Below are positions 6,953 through 15,990 of a stretch of DNA of 39,723 nucleotides, in pieces. The stretch spans positions 1 to 39,723 of the forward strand of contig JAFGJQ010000450.1 in the NCBI GenBank assembly GCA_016929015.1, given 5' to 3'. A program made the translations under genes and the position numbers. The first letter of the stretch is position 1. Every line of letters begins with the position of its first letter. Source of the DNA: Phycisphaerae bacterium. GTDB lineage: Bacteria; Planctomycetota; Phycisphaerae; UBA1845. The notes under the pieces are model-generated. The model was not told the origin of the DNA and searched no databases. It was given only the letters and a program-made list of their open reading frames with translations.

Positions 6953-9475
6953 ATGTATGGTGAGGGCACACAGTCTCTCGATCCGATGGCCGCGAATGGC
7001 GTTTCTGCTGGAAGATGCGTGCGGCGGCGTTGGCAGGAAGTATGCCAGCGGGGCCCGCACCGATTGTGGGTGTTTTCTGCGTTTGTGGCGCTTGTCCTCG
7101 GGTTGAGCCGGGCGGCCTGGGCCGATTCGAACTGCGGCTGCATGGATCTTGTGTTCGTGGTGGACACGACCGCCAGCATGGACAGCGCGTTGGATGCCTT
7201 GGCGGACACCAACGGGTTGCGGCTGATCGTTGACACCGCCCTGGATGCGTCCGGAGGTAACCTTCGCCTGGGGCTGATCCTGTTTGATGGAGCCGCCGGA
7301 GGCGGCGAAGACTACGTTCGTGTGCTCTCACCACTGACGCCGGACGTCGAGTCCGTGAAGACCCTTCTGGCCGGCCTGGTGAACGAGATCGACAACGGCG
7401 GCGCCTGGGCGGAGGCGTCTGACGAGGCATTGCGGGAGATGTTGGGCCCGACGTCATGGTCGCCGGGCGGCAGTTCTTGCGTTCGCTCTGCCGAGCGCTT
7501 CGACGTTCCGTGGCGTGCCCACTGCATCAAGCATGCCATCCTACTGACGGATAACATCCCCGGCGGTTGTGACGATCACTACGAGTGCGCGACGGATGAG
7601 GTCAATGCGCTGGCTCGGGCACGACAGGCGGCGGCGGCCGGAATCGGGATTTCCAGCATTTACGTCGGCGGATGGCCGTACCCCTCCGGCACGCTGGAAC
7701 GAATCATGCTTCGGTACGCCGTCCTGTCTGGCAGTACGTACACGGCGATCTCCGGAACCGGTGACGGAACGGTCGAAGCGCTGCAGATGGCGATCGGTTC
7801 CTGTCCGGACTGCAACGGGAACGGCGTCAACGACCTGGTGGACCTGGCCTCCGGCACCAGCCTGGACTGGGATGCCAACGCCGTTCCGGACGAATGCCAG
7901 TTGGACTGCGACGGGAACGGCATTGCCGACGCGTATGAGATTCTTGCGGACCCGGGCTTGGACGCCAACGGAGATGCGTACCTCGATGATTGCGAGGCGG
8001 ACTGCAATTCCGACGGATGGCCGGATGCGTGCGCTCCCGATTGTGACGGTGACGGGATTCCCGACGAGTGCGAGTTGGCACCGCTGGGACCGAGTCTGGA
8101 CTGCAACTTCAACGGCATCCCCGACGAGTGTGAGCCGGATTGCGACGGCGACGGCATCCCGGACGTGTGCGAGCTTCCACCGTACGGCAGCAGTTCCGAC
8201 TGCAACTTCAATAGCATACCGGACGAATGCGAGGTGGATTGCAACGGCAACGGCGTGCCGGACGACTGCGACTTACGCGACTGCGTCGGGGACCCGCCTC
8301 CGCTGTGGTGTGCGGACTGCAACAGCAACGGCGTCCCCGACAGTTGCGACCTGGAGGCCGGGGGCCCCGACCTGAACGGGAACGACATTCTCGACGCCTG
8401 CGAAGACTGCAACACGAACGGGATTCCGGACGGGTGTGACCTGAATTGTGAAGACCCGGCTTGCGTCGGGATTGCGGATTGCGTGGGGTCCTGGGACCTG
8501 AACTACAACGACATTCCCGACGAATGCGAGACGGACTGCAACGGCAACGACGTGCCCGACGAGATGGACGTACGTATGGGCTACGCCTATGACTGCAACG
8601 GGAACGGCGTGCCGGATCCGTGCGACATTGGTTCCGGCCACAGCAAGGACTGCAACGACAACTACCGGCCGGACGAGTGCGACGTTGCAGTGGGAATCAG
8701 TGCGGACTGCAACGGGAACGGCAAGCCGGATGAGTGTGAAATAGCCGGCTGCCCGCACTGGGACTGGTCGTGTCGGGATTGCAACGCCAACGACATCCTG
8801 GACACGTGCGAACTCGCCTCGGGCACGGCGACGGACTGCAACGCAAATTGGAGGCTGGACGAGTGCGACGTTGCCTTCGGACACAGCCCTGATTGCCAGC
8901 CGGACGGCGTGCCCGACGAGTGCCAGATTGACCAGTCGCACTCCGGCGCCGGCGGCACGTTCTTCTGCCGGCCGTATTCCATGATCTGCTCCGACGACGT
9001 CAACTATGACGGTGTGCCGGACGAGTGCCAGGATTGCAACGCGAATTCGATTCTGGATCCCTGCGAACTCAAGTGCGGGACCGGATGTGACCTCTACAAC
9101 TGTGGTTTTGCCACGGAAGTGGAGTGCAGCAGCAACGGCATTCTCGACGAGTGCGAACCCGACTGCAATGAGAACAGCCTGCCCGACGCGTGCGACTACT
9201 TCCCGGCTGACTACGACCGGGACGGTGACCACGATCTGGCCGACTTCGCGGCCTTTCAGGCGTGCGTCGGCGTCGGCGGCACGCCGCGAAGCTCACACTG
9301 CGACGGCACGTTTGACCTGGTGCCCATGGAGGGCGGGCCGGGAATGGGAAACGACAAGCTCAACGCGGCCGACTACCAGGCATTCGAAGCCTATCTCACC
9401 GGTCCGATGGGCGGCCCGCACGAGCCATGCTGGGGCGACAACCCGTACTGGAGCGCCGTTCCGCCCCTGCCGTAA
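6953..9475 (+). CDS. Secreted vWA-domain protein with about 25 calcium-binding-type repeats
   Basis: An 840-residue protein. A long basic N-region precedes a signal helix (about residues 37-57, ending A-A-W-A). A von Willebrand factor A domain follows, with a MIDAS-like D-T-T-A-S (71-75), and spans roughly 63-280. Residues about 285-770 are a run of 13- to 20-residue repeats of type D-C-N-x-N-G-x-P-D-E-C; I count about 25 copies. They resemble thrombospondin-3-like repeats that bind calcium through alternating Asp/Asn and may be locked by disulfides. The C-terminus (Y-D-R-D-G-D-H-D-L-A-D-F-A-A-F and N-A-A-D-Y-Q-A-F) is a dockerin-like pair of EF-hand loops common at the ends of planctomycete exported proteins. 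The likely role is surface or matrix adhesion. The exact start is unsure: no good ribosome-binding site precedes either ATG (6953 or codon 12). Confidence 0.85.
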   Translation: MYGEGTQSLDPMAANGVSAGRCVRRRWQEVCQRGPHRLWVFSAFVALVLGLSRAAWADSNCGCMDLVFVVDTTASMDSALDALADTNGLRLIVDTALDASGGNLRLGLILFDGAAGGGEDYVRVLSPLTPDVESVKTLLAGLVNEIDNGGAWAEASDEALREMLGPTSWSPGGSSCVRSAERFDVPWRAHCIKHAILLTDNIPGGCDDHYECATDEVNALARARQAAAAGIGISSIYVGGWPYPSGTLERIMLRYAVLSGSTYTAISGTGDGTVEALQMAIGSCPDCNGNGVNDLVDLASGTSLDWDANAVPDECQLDCDGNGIADAYEILADPGLDANGDAYLDDCEADCNSDGWPDACAPDCDGDGIPDECELAPLGPSLDCNFNGIPDECEPDCDGDGIPDVCELPPYGSSSDCNFNSIPDECEVDCNGNGVPDDCDLRDCVGDPPPLWCADCNSNGVPDSCDLEAGGPDLNGNDILDACEDCNTNGIPDGCDLNCEDPACVGIADCVGSWDLNYNDIPDECETDCNGNDVPDEMDVRMGYAYDCNGNGVPDPCDIGSGHSKDCNDNYRPDECDVAVGISADCNGNGKPDECEIAGCPHWDWSCRDCNANDILDTCELASGTATDCNANWRLDECDVAFGHSPDCQPDGVPDECQIDQSHSGAGGTFFCRPYSMICSDDVNYDGVPDECQDCNANSILDPCELKCGTGCDLYNCGFATEVECSSNGILDECEPDCNENSLPDACDYFPADYDRDGDHDLADFAAFQACVGVGGTPRSSHCDGTFDLVPMEGGPGMGNDKLNAADYQAFEAYLTGPMGGPHEPCWGDNPYWSAVPPLP

Positions 9476-9527
9476 CGGACGGATGCGCCGTTGGGAGCGC
9501 CGCAGACTCCCCGTTGCCGCTCACACG

Positions 9528-10427
9528 TCAATCCGTCAGCCGATCAACGGCCTCGCGATAGCGGACGACCGTGTTGCGGACGACTTCCTCCGGAAGCTCC
9601 GGCCCGGGTGGCGTTTTGTCCCACTTGCCCAGCTCGCACAGGCGGGTCAGGTAGTTGCGAAGATACTGCTTGTCGAAGCTGTCCTGGTCGTGTCCGGGTT
9701 CGTAGCGGTCGGCGGGCCAGAACCGCGATGAATCGGGCGTGAGCACCTCGTCGATCAGGATGTAGTCATCCCCCAGCCGCCCCCATTCGAATTTCGTGTC
9801 GGCGATGATGATGCCGCGCTCGCGTGCGTGCTCGGCCGCCGTTTCGTAGATCCGGATGCTGCGGTCGCGCAGCAGGGTCATGGTCTGGGTGCCCGCGATC
9901 TCGCAGGCCCGCTCGAAGGAGATGTTCTCGTCGTGGCCGGTCTCCGCCTTGGTGGCGGGCGTGAAAATGGGCACAGGAAGCTTGTCGCATTCCTGCAAGC
10001 CGGCAGGCAGGGAAATGCCGCACACCGTGCGATCCCGCTGGTACTCCTTCCAGCCGGAGCCCGCGACGTAGCCGCGGACCACGCACTCGATGGGCACGAC
10101 TTGCGCTTTGCGGCAGCGCATGGTCCGGCCGCGGAGCACGTCCAGATGGGCTTCCAGACCCTGCGGCGCCTTGTCCTGGATGACCTCAATGAGGTGATGC
10201 GGCACGTCGTCCGCGAGTCGGTCGAACCAGAACTTCGACATCCGGGTGAGCAATTCCCCCTTGCCGGGGATGGGCGTGGGCATCACCACGTCGTAGGCGC
10301 TGATCCGGTCCGTGGCGACCAGGAGCAATTCGTGGCCCAGATCGTACACGTCACGTACTTTTCCGCGGCGGACGGGCAGATTCGGCAGATGGGTCTGAAC
10401 GACGGGCGCAGAATGGACGGCGGACAC
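9528..10427 (-). CDS. purC: Phosphoribosylaminoimidazole-succinocarboxamide synthase (SAICAR synthetase)
   Basis: A 299-residue enzyme that joins CAIR and aspartate with ATP in de novo purine synthesis. Family signatures are clear: R-R-G-K-V-R-D-V-Y-D-L near the N-terminus (nucleotide loop), A-T-D-R-I-S-A-Y-D-V-V, G-K-G-E-L-L-T, E-C-V-V-R-G-Y-V-A-G-S-G-W-K-E-Y, and F-T-P-A-T-K-A-E. The length matches the longer (about 300-residue) PurC type rather than the roughly 240-residue type. I chose the GTG at 10427 because AAGGAGAG stands seven bases ahead; the longer ORF to 10478 lacks such a site. It converges on the vWA gene, with only 52 bases between stops. No other pur gene is adjacent. Confidence 0.96.
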   Translation of the reverse strand: MSAVHSAPVVQTHLPNLPVRRGKVRDVYDLGHELLLVATDRISAYDVVMPTPIPGKGELLTRMSKFWFDRLADDVPHHLIEVIQDKAPQGLEAHLDVLRGRTMRCRKAQVVPIECVVRGYVAGSGWKEYQRDRTVCGISLPAGLQECDKLPVPIFTPATKAETGHDENISFERACEIAGTQTMTLLRDRSIRIYETAAEHARERGIIIADTKFEWGRLGDDYILIDEVLTPDSSRFWPADRYEPGHDQDSFDKQYLRNYLTRLCELGKWDKTPPGPELPEEVVRNTVVRYREAVDRLTD

Positions 10428-10666
10428 AGCGCTCTCCTTGTGGGACGGAACCCGAAACCTCGTCCGGCCGCACGACACGGCAACCGAGCGGCCCCGGCCC
10501 GGGACTTATACCGCACCGTGGGGCAATCGACCAGTCGGGCCACCGATGCAGAATCGACCGTTGTGAGGCCTGTGCCGGACGGAAGGCCGCCGGCGTGGCC
10601 GCAGGCTGCGTCAGGATGTATGCTGGAGTGGGGATGGTATCGGGGTTTCGGCCGGAGGTGAGTCCC

Positions 10667-11848
10667 ATGAAAGCGCTTTTATGCAGTCGTTGGTGCTCGA
10701 TAGCACTCACCGCCGTGGTGCTGGCCTCCGGCTGCGACACGGCCAGACCGGTGAGCAGTACCTATCTACCCGTGGCCATTGACACAGCGGGCGGCAGTGG
10801 TGCCGACGGCGTGGTGGTGGCGGATGTAGACGGTGACGGCATTCTGGATGCGGTCAGCGCCTGGGAACAGAGCGGCCGTGTGCGGCTTCATTTGCAGCGG
10901 CCGGTCGGCGTCTGGAACAACCGAACGATCGCGGAGGGTGCAGACGTGGGGGGCGTCGAGGACGTGGCCGTCGGCGACCTGGATGGGGACGGGCGGATGG
11001 ACGTCGTGGCGGCCTGCGAAAGCGGTCGGCTCACGTGGATTCGGCAGGGCGCCTCCTGGACCAGCGTGGTCATCGACGCTTCCGTCGGCACGGGATGCGG
11101 CAGTTGGATCGACGTGGAGATCGGCGACATCAACGGCGACGGGTTGCCGGACGTGGCGGCCGCGTGCAAGGAGGGGGACGCGGTGAGCATCTTCTACGCG
11201 CTGGATACGCCGACCGGCGGGGACTCGTTTGTGCGGTTTGACGTGGATGCCGTGACGCGGCGGAAGGCGAGCTGCGCGCTTCTGGTGGACATGGACGAAG
11301 ACGGCGACCTGGACATCGTCTCCGCGGCACGAGAGGAATCCGTCGCCGGCATCGCGTGGTACGAGAACCCCGGCCCGTCGCTGGCGTTTGCGTCCCCGTG
11401 GACCAAGCATGCCATCGGCGATTGGCCGGACGCCTTCTGGCTGGATGTCGGCGACATCGACGGCGACGGCCTGGTCGACGTGGCCGCCAGCTCATGGGAG
11501 CAGGCAAGCTTCGCGTGGTTTCGCCGGCCGGCTGATCCGCGGGGGGTGTGGCAGCGTTTCAGCGTCGGAGAGTTCAGCGGCACGCGGGGGGCTGGCATCA
11601 CCATCACCGACCTGGACGCGGATGGAATCACGGACCTGGTGGTGGGCACCTATCGCAGCGGCCGGCTGGCGGTGTTTCGACCGGTGGCGTCCGTGACCGG
11701 CGCCTGGTGGTCGGCGACGCTGGCCACGCCGGGCGGCCGGCTGGACCTCGTGCCGGTGGTGGACATCAACGGCGACGGGCGGCTGGACATCCTGACCACC
11801 GTGGACGCCGACAACGGCGGCGTATTCTGGTATCGCCCCTGGCCGTGA
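10667..11848 (+). CDS. FG-GAP/VCBS-repeat lipoprotein (seven-bladed propeller)
   Basis: A 393-residue protein starting at an ATG behind GGAGGTGA. A signal sequence ends in a lipobox L-A-S-G-C with the modified cysteine at C23. The mature part has seven repeats with calcium-loop cores such as D-V-D-G-D-G-I-L-D, D-L-D-G-D-G-R-M-D, D-I-N-G-D-G-L-P-D, D-E-D-G-D-L-D, D-I-D-G-D-G-L-V-D, D-L-D-A-D-G-I-T-D and D-I-N-G-D-G-R-L-D. Seven blades would close an integrin-alpha-like beta propeller. It is expected on the outer surface or in the periplasm, anchored by lipid. Function is not evident; such proteins often bind carbohydrate or protein ligands. It is divergent from purC across a 239-base promoter region. 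Confidence 0.9.
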   Translation: MKALLCSRWCSIALTAVVLASGCDTARPVSSTYLPVAIDTAGGSGADGVVVADVDGDGILDAVSAWEQSGRVRLHLQRPVGVWNNRTIAEGADVGGVEDVAVGDLDGDGRMDVVAACESGRLTWIRQGASWTSVVIDASVGTGCGSWIDVEIGDINGDGLPDVAAACKEGDAVSIFYALDTPTGGDSFVRFDVDAVTRRKASCALLVDMDEDGDLDIVSAAREESVAGIAWYENPGPSLAFASPWTKHAIGDWPDAFWLDVGDIDGDGLVDVAASSWEQASFAWFRRPADPRGVWQRFSVGEFSGTRGAGITITDLDADGITDLVVGTYRSGRLAVFRPVASVTGAWWSATLATPGGRLDLVPVVDINGDGRLDILTTVDADNGGVFWYRPWP

Positions 11849-12069
11849 CGGCTGCGTGGCGGGCCGGCTGGGTCCTTCGCTGGGGCGTACCATCCGGGTC
11901 CGTGCCACCCGTTCCAGCGTGCCCCTCTTCTCGTTTTGTACCGGTTCGCAGGCGGTCAGACACCCCCGAAAGTCATGATGGTACGTTAGCTCTCCAGGCT
12001 ACGACAGGGGCAGTACGCCCCGGACACTCCGGAGGCCGTGCTGCGCCGGCATGGCTTCCCGCGGTTGGT

Positions 12070-12429
12070 CTATTCCGGTGGCCGGGAGTTACGCGGCTCG
12101 CCACACTTCGGGCACCGCGGGTCCGCGCACGCCGTGATGTTGAAGCCACAGTAGGGACAATACCGCCGAGGAGCCGTCACCCAACGATCGCTAAGGGTTT
12201 TGTATACCTGTCGGCTGGGCAGGTACGCCAGGACCACTGCGCCCGTGATGGCAATGCTGAGCGTAATCGACTCGGGCAGCAGAGGATCCAGAATCCCCAC
12301 ATCCATGAGCCAACCGATCGCGGGAACAGTCACCATTGCCCCGATCACGAGCAGCACCGGGAACACCGCCACGGCGGCCGCAAGGGCCAGCAAACCGGCG
12401 TACCGAGCCCGCAACGGTTGCCTCGCCAT
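12070..12429 (-). CDS. Small membrane protein with C-terminal zinc ribbon
   Basis: A 119-residue protein. The ATG at 12429 is preferred over the GTG four codons upstream, which would overlap the GGAGG site. Two hydrophobic segments (about residues 12-39 and 56-71) are followed by a basic linker and a C91-x2-C94 / C106-x2-C109 zinc ribbon (C-P-Y-C-G then C-P-K-C-G). The Y-C-P-Y-C-G-F-N pattern with a D-P-R-C-P-x-C-G end is a recurrent small-protein motif in Planctomycetes. The ribbon should face the cytoplasm if the protein has two crossings. Function unknown. It lies 105 bases downstream of the dehydrogenase gene on the same strand and could share its transcript. Confidence 0.75.
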   Translation of the reverse strand: MARQPLRARYAGLLALAAAVAVFPVLLVIGAMVTVPAIGWLMDVGILDPLLPESITLSIAITGAVVLAYLPSRQVYKTLSDRWVTAPRRYCPYCGFNITACADPRCPKCGEPRNSRPPE

Positions 12430-12534
12430 GATGCGACACACCCTCCGGTCGAGAGCAGTGGAACAGGACAGCGCTGGCTTCGCCGATCCGCTATCCGAGA
12501 CTGCCTCCCTCCTTGCGGCTTCGTCGCTACTGCC

Positions 12535-13650
12535 TCATAGCTTCCTCGCCACCTCTTCCGCGACTTCCAGCGACGTGTTCTTCAGGCCGACGTCGTATGT
12601 GCCGACCTTGTGCTCCTGGATCACCTTCGCGATGGCGGTTTCCAGGCGCGTTGCCAGCTCGCCCTCGCCGAGCCAGTCGAACATCAGCTTGCACGTCAGC
12701 AGCATGGCCATCGGGTTCACTTTGTACATTCCCGTGTATTTCGGGGCGGAGCCGTGGGTCGGCTCGAACACGGCGTAGGAGTCGCCGATGTTCGCGGAAC
12801 TGGCAAAGCCCAGCCCGCCGACCAGCCCGGCCGCCAGGTCGGAGATGATGTCACCGAACATGTTCTCCGCCACCAGCACGTCGTAGTCCTGCGGGTTCTT
12901 CAGCAGCCACATGCACTGAGCGTCGATGTTCGTCTCCCAGAGCGGGGTTTCCGGGTAGCTCTTGGCCACCTCGCGGGCCACGCGGGTGATCAGGCCGCCC
13001 GTCTCCCGCAGCACGTTGGGCTTGTCCACCAGCGTCACGGACCGCCGCTTGTGCTTGCGGGCAAACTCGAACGCCTGGGTCACGATGGATCGGCAGCCGT
13101 CCCGCGACATGATTCGCGTGGACAGGGCCAGGTTCTCCAGCCCGTGTCTGCCGAACGCCTTCATCTTCGGGTGGGCGCACAGGGCATCGAACACCGCCTG
13201 TGGAATCGGGTGAAACTCCACCCCGCCGTACATGCCTTCGGTGTTCTCGCGGAATACCACCAGGTCAACGCCGTCGCGGTAGTTCAGCGGATTGCCCGGA
13301 TAGGCCTTGCATGGGCGGAGGTTCGTGTGCAGGTTCAGCACCTGCCGCATTTTCACGATGGGGCTGAAATACGTGTATCCCTTGCCCTTGAGCGACGGGT
13401 CGAGTTCCCGGTCCGCCTCCTCCTTGGGCTTGGAGGTGATGGCCCCGAACAGGGCGCAGTGGGTATTCTTCATCATCTCCAGCGTCCGCTCCGGCAGGGC
13501 GTTGCCCTCGCGGCACCAGAAGTCCCAGCCGATGTCGCCGTGGATGTACTCCGCGTCCAGTTTCAGTGCATCGAGCACGATGCGGGCCGCTTCCATCACG
13601 TCCTTGCCCACGCCGTCGCCGGGCAGCCATGCAATCCGATACTGCGCCAT
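12535..13650 (-). CDS. Isocitrate/isopropylmalate dehydrogenase family enzyme, probably isocitrate dehydrogenase
   Basis: A 371-residue beta-decarboxylating dehydrogenase starting at an ATG behind GGAGAGGA. Catalytic residues are intact: the tyrosine in R-E-N-T-E-G-M-Y-G-G, the lysine in V-D-K-P-N-V-L-R-E-T, and the metal-binding aspartates in F-G-D-I-I-S-D-L. The substrate loop reads F-S-P-I-V-K-M-R, keeping the Ser and Arg seen in isocitrate dehydrogenases but with Ile where E. coli Icd has Asn115. The cofactor loop T-H-G-S-A-P-K-Y-T-G and the later T-Y-D resemble the NADP-type K-Y/Y pattern of E. coli Icd, although its R395 position is Leu. Length fits NAD-type IDH, IPMDH or homoisocitrate dehydrogenase. 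No leu or lys genes adjoin it, so isocitrate is favoured but not proven. Confidence 0.88.
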   Translation of the reverse strand: MAQYRIAWLPGDGVGKDVMEAARIVLDALKLDAEYIHGDIGWDFWCREGNALPERTLEMMKNTHCALFGAITSKPKEEADRELDPSLKGKGYTYFSPIVKMRQVLNLHTNLRPCKAYPGNPLNYRDGVDLVVFRENTEGMYGGVEFHPIPQAVFDALCAHPKMKAFGRHGLENLALSTRIMSRDGCRSIVTQAFEFARKHKRRSVTLVDKPNVLRETGGLITRVAREVAKSYPETPLWETNIDAQCMWLLKNPQDYDVLVAENMFGDIISDLAAGLVGGLGFASSANIGDSYAVFEPTHGSAPKYTGMYKVNPMAMLLTCKLMFDWLGEGELATRLETAIAKVIQEHKVGTYDVGLKNTSLEVAEEVARKL

Positions 13651-14073
13651 GATTGATCCTCTCCGCCGTTGGACCGTGTCCTCTGCCGGGCCGGCACCGC
13701 TGGACCATTCGACCCGCCTGCCTCCTGCCGGACAACGACCGGCCGGCCAAGGCAGGGTCTGAAGGGGTCGCATCCTGGGCGGTTGGGTGGCCCGTACGCA
13801 CACGGGTGAATCGTGACCTGGGGCGGCAGCCTGATGCCCCCGTTATCTCTCTGTGGGGAGGAAGTGTAGGAGATTCTGCGGTCCGCGTCGAGGGACCGGG
13901 ATGCCCCGGTCCGCCGCACCGAACGGCCTCCGGGCCGCCCCGCCGCCCCCGAACGGCTCCTAAGGCCGTCCGGTGGCTTCCGGGGTATACCCATGCTAGC
14001 ATCCCGTGTTCCGCGGCCGGCCGCGCCCCGAAGGTGTCGGACGGCCCCGCGGGAACTGCAGAAGGACCAAAAC
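13651..14073. other. Intergenic stretch between divergent genes
   Basis: About 420 GC-rich bases between the divergent starts of the dehydrogenase and the thioredoxin-fold protein. Both promoters should be here, but I see no clear -35/-10 pair and no RNA gene. Confidence 0.4.
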
Positions 14074-15501
14074 ATGAAATGTCGGATGCTGTTGGTGGTG
14101 GCGGTATGGCTCGGCGCGGCAGGTCTGAGCCTGGGGGAAGACAAGTTGTACCGGGATCTCTCGGTCGACGAGGCCAAGGCCCTGGCCGGCAAGGAGAAGA
14201 AGCTGGTCTTCATCGACTTCTACGCCGACTGGTGCCAGCCCTGCCGCATGCTCGAAGCCACGACGTTCAAGGACCCGAAGGTTGTGGAGTGGATCGGCAA
14301 GAACACCGTGGCGCTCAAGGTCAATGGCGACAACAACCCCAAGCTGATCGACCAGTTCAAGGTGGTGTCGTTCCCGACGCTGGTCTTCCTCAAGCCGGAC
14401 GGCACGGAGATTGACCGCCTCATCACCTACGTCTCCGCAGAGGACTTTCTGGAGGCCGCCGCCGGCATTGCCGAGGGCAAGGACGCGATTGCCCGGGCCA
14501 AGGAGAAGATCGCCAAGGCGGACGCGACCAACCCCCTGGTTCGCAAAGAGCTGGCATTCGCCTACGCCACCAAGGGCCAGTACAAGATGGCCTTCGACGA
14601 ATACGTCTGGTGCCTGGAGCAGGGCTTCGCCCGGCACCCTCGCCTGTCTGCCATGCGGGGCGTGGTCGCTTCGGAGATGATGATGATGCTCAGCGGTGTG
14701 TACCCAGCCCTGATGGACGAGCTGTCGGCTCGCCGCGACAGCGTCCGCAAAAGGGTCGAAGAGGGCGCCGCCGAGGTCAACGAGGTCATGACGCTTGCCC
14801 TCTACGACGAGATCTTCCGCGAACCCGACCGAACCCTGGCCCTCTACGAGAAGAAGCGCGCGGATGCCCGGACTCCCGCGGCCGTCCGGGCGGCGTTCAC
14901 GGAGGCCGTTCTGCCCATGCTGCTGAATGCCCGTCGCTACCAGGACATCGCGGCGGATCTGGACGTTATGGCCACGGTTGACCGGATCCTCGCGAGCGTG
15001 CCCGCAAAGGACGCGGCGTCGCCGGAGGAACGCCTCATGGCAGTATTCGCGGTGCCTGCCTACTACCAGGTCCTGGCGGGTTTGGGTCGCACGGAAGACG
15101 CGGCCAAGGTGGCGGCTCGGCTGATCGAGCTGGCCGACCAGGCCGAAACATACGGCGTTCTCGCCTGGAACGGATATCTTTCGGGCAAGCCCACGCCGGC
15201 CGATTTGGAGTATGCCCGCAAGGCCGACCAACTGACCGAGGGCAAGGACATCGGCGTGATCGACACCCTGGCCCGATTGCAGCACGCTCTGGGCAAGAAG
15301 GAGGAGGCGATCCAGACGGCCGAGCGCGGCGTCAAGATTGCGACCGGCTGGCAGGAGCAGGCCCTGATCGAGGAGACGCTTGCGGACATCAAGGCCGACC
15401 GGCCGGTGCATCCGGGGCCTGCGCTCCAGCCCGTGACCACCCAACCGGCGCCGGGTGGTTCGGGAGAAGACCGAGCGAGCGGTTCCGACGCGGCCCCGTG
15501 A
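14074..15501 (+). CDS. Exported thioredoxin-fold protein with TPR-like C-terminal region
   Basis: A 475-residue protein starting at an ATG behind AAGGA, directly followed by a signal peptide (M-K-C-R-M-L then a hydrophobic run to about residue 21). Residues about 25-135 are a thioredoxin fold with F-Y-A-D-W-C-Q-P-C, the active-site pair C54/C57, and the cis-proline turn V-S-F-P-T-L. The remaining 340 residues are Ala- and Leu-rich helices of TPR type (for example E-L-A-F-A-Y-A-T-K-G-Q-Y-K-M-A). The C-terminus is a Pro/Thr/Gly tail. The layout is like DsbD-gamma/thioredoxin-7 periplasmic reductases fused to a helical repeat scaffold. It probably handles disulfides of exported proteins, some of which in this window are very Cys-rich. 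The partner is unknown. Confidence 0.87.
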   Translation: MKCRMLLVVAVWLGAAGLSLGEDKLYRDLSVDEAKALAGKEKKLVFIDFYADWCQPCRMLEATTFKDPKVVEWIGKNTVALKVNGDNNPKLIDQFKVVSFPTLVFLKPDGTEIDRLITYVSAEDFLEAAAGIAEGKDAIARAKEKIAKADATNPLVRKELAFAYATKGQYKMAFDEYVWCLEQGFARHPRLSAMRGVVASEMMMMLSGVYPALMDELSARRDSVRKRVEEGAAEVNEVMTLALYDEIFREPDRTLALYEKKRADARTPAAVRAAFTEAVLPMLLNARRYQDIAADLDVMATVDRILASVPAKDAASPEERLMAVFAVPAYYQVLAGLGRTEDAAKVAARLIELADQAETYGVLAWNGYLSGKPTPADLEYARKADQLTEGKDIGVIDTLARLQHALGKKEEAIQTAERGVKIATGWQEQALIEETLADIKADRPVHPGPALQPVTTQPAPGGSGEDRASGSDAAP

Positions 15502-15556
15502 CGCGGCCGACCGCGATCTCCCATCGCAGCAGCGTGCTCAACCCTCTGTCCGGTCG

Positions 15557-15562
15557 TATAAT
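15557..15562 (+). promoter_or_regulatory. -10 element of the RNase P RNA promoter
   Basis: A perfect TATAAT lies 5 to 7 bases ahead of the predicted 5' end of the RNase P RNA. The -35 region (about 15534-15539, GTGCTC) is a poor match. Confidence 0.6.
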
Positions 15563-15566
15563 CCCG

Positions 15567-15943
15567 CTGAGCGAAGCGGGCGGTGGCGGCCGCTCATCCG
15601 CCTTGGGCGGATGGGAGGAAAGTCCGAACTGGGCAGGGCACGGTGGTTGGTAACGCCAACCCGGCGCAAGCCGAGGGAAAGTGCCACAGAAAACACACCG
15701 CCTTCGGGTAAGGGTGAAAAGGTGCGGTAAGAGCGCACCGCGCGGCTGGTGACAGCCGCGGCAGGGTAAACCCCACCGCCAGCAAGCCCAAGCAGCGGCC
15801 AGAGGCGGCCCGCCTCGATACGAGCCGCGGGTAGGGTGCTTGAGCCGGTCGGCGACGGCCGGCCCAGATGAATGGTCGCCCGCCGGGCGCCGCCTCGTGC
15901 GGCCCCGGCGAACAGAATTCGGCTTACAAGCCCGCTTCGCTCT
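15567..15943 (+). ncRNA. rnpB: RNase P RNA, bacterial type A
   Basis: The catalytic RNA of the tRNA 5'-processing ribonuclease. The ends pair over 13 bases to form helix P1 (GAGCGAAGCGGGC at 15569-15581 with GCCCGCTTCGCTC at 15930-15942). Universal core segments are present: GAGGAAAGTCCGAACT just inside the 5' end (CR-I), ACAGAAAACACACCG (CR-II/III region), GGTAAACCCCACC, and near the 3' end AGATGAATGG and AACAGAATTCGGCTTAC (CR-V). The length of about 375 bases fits type A. The perfect TATAAT directly upstream supports the 5' end. It lies between the thioredoxin-fold gene and the convergent TPR gene. Open frames across this segment are not coding. Confidence 0.97.
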
Positions 15944-15990
15944 CTTGGGGATTTGCCGCCGACGTGCGGACCTTGCGAGCCCCGATCGTG

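Noticed and set aside
13996-15444. Minus-strand open frame of 482 codons over the thioredoxin-fold gene
   Set aside because: Antisense shadow; the plus strand shows signal peptide and W-C-Q-P-C active site.
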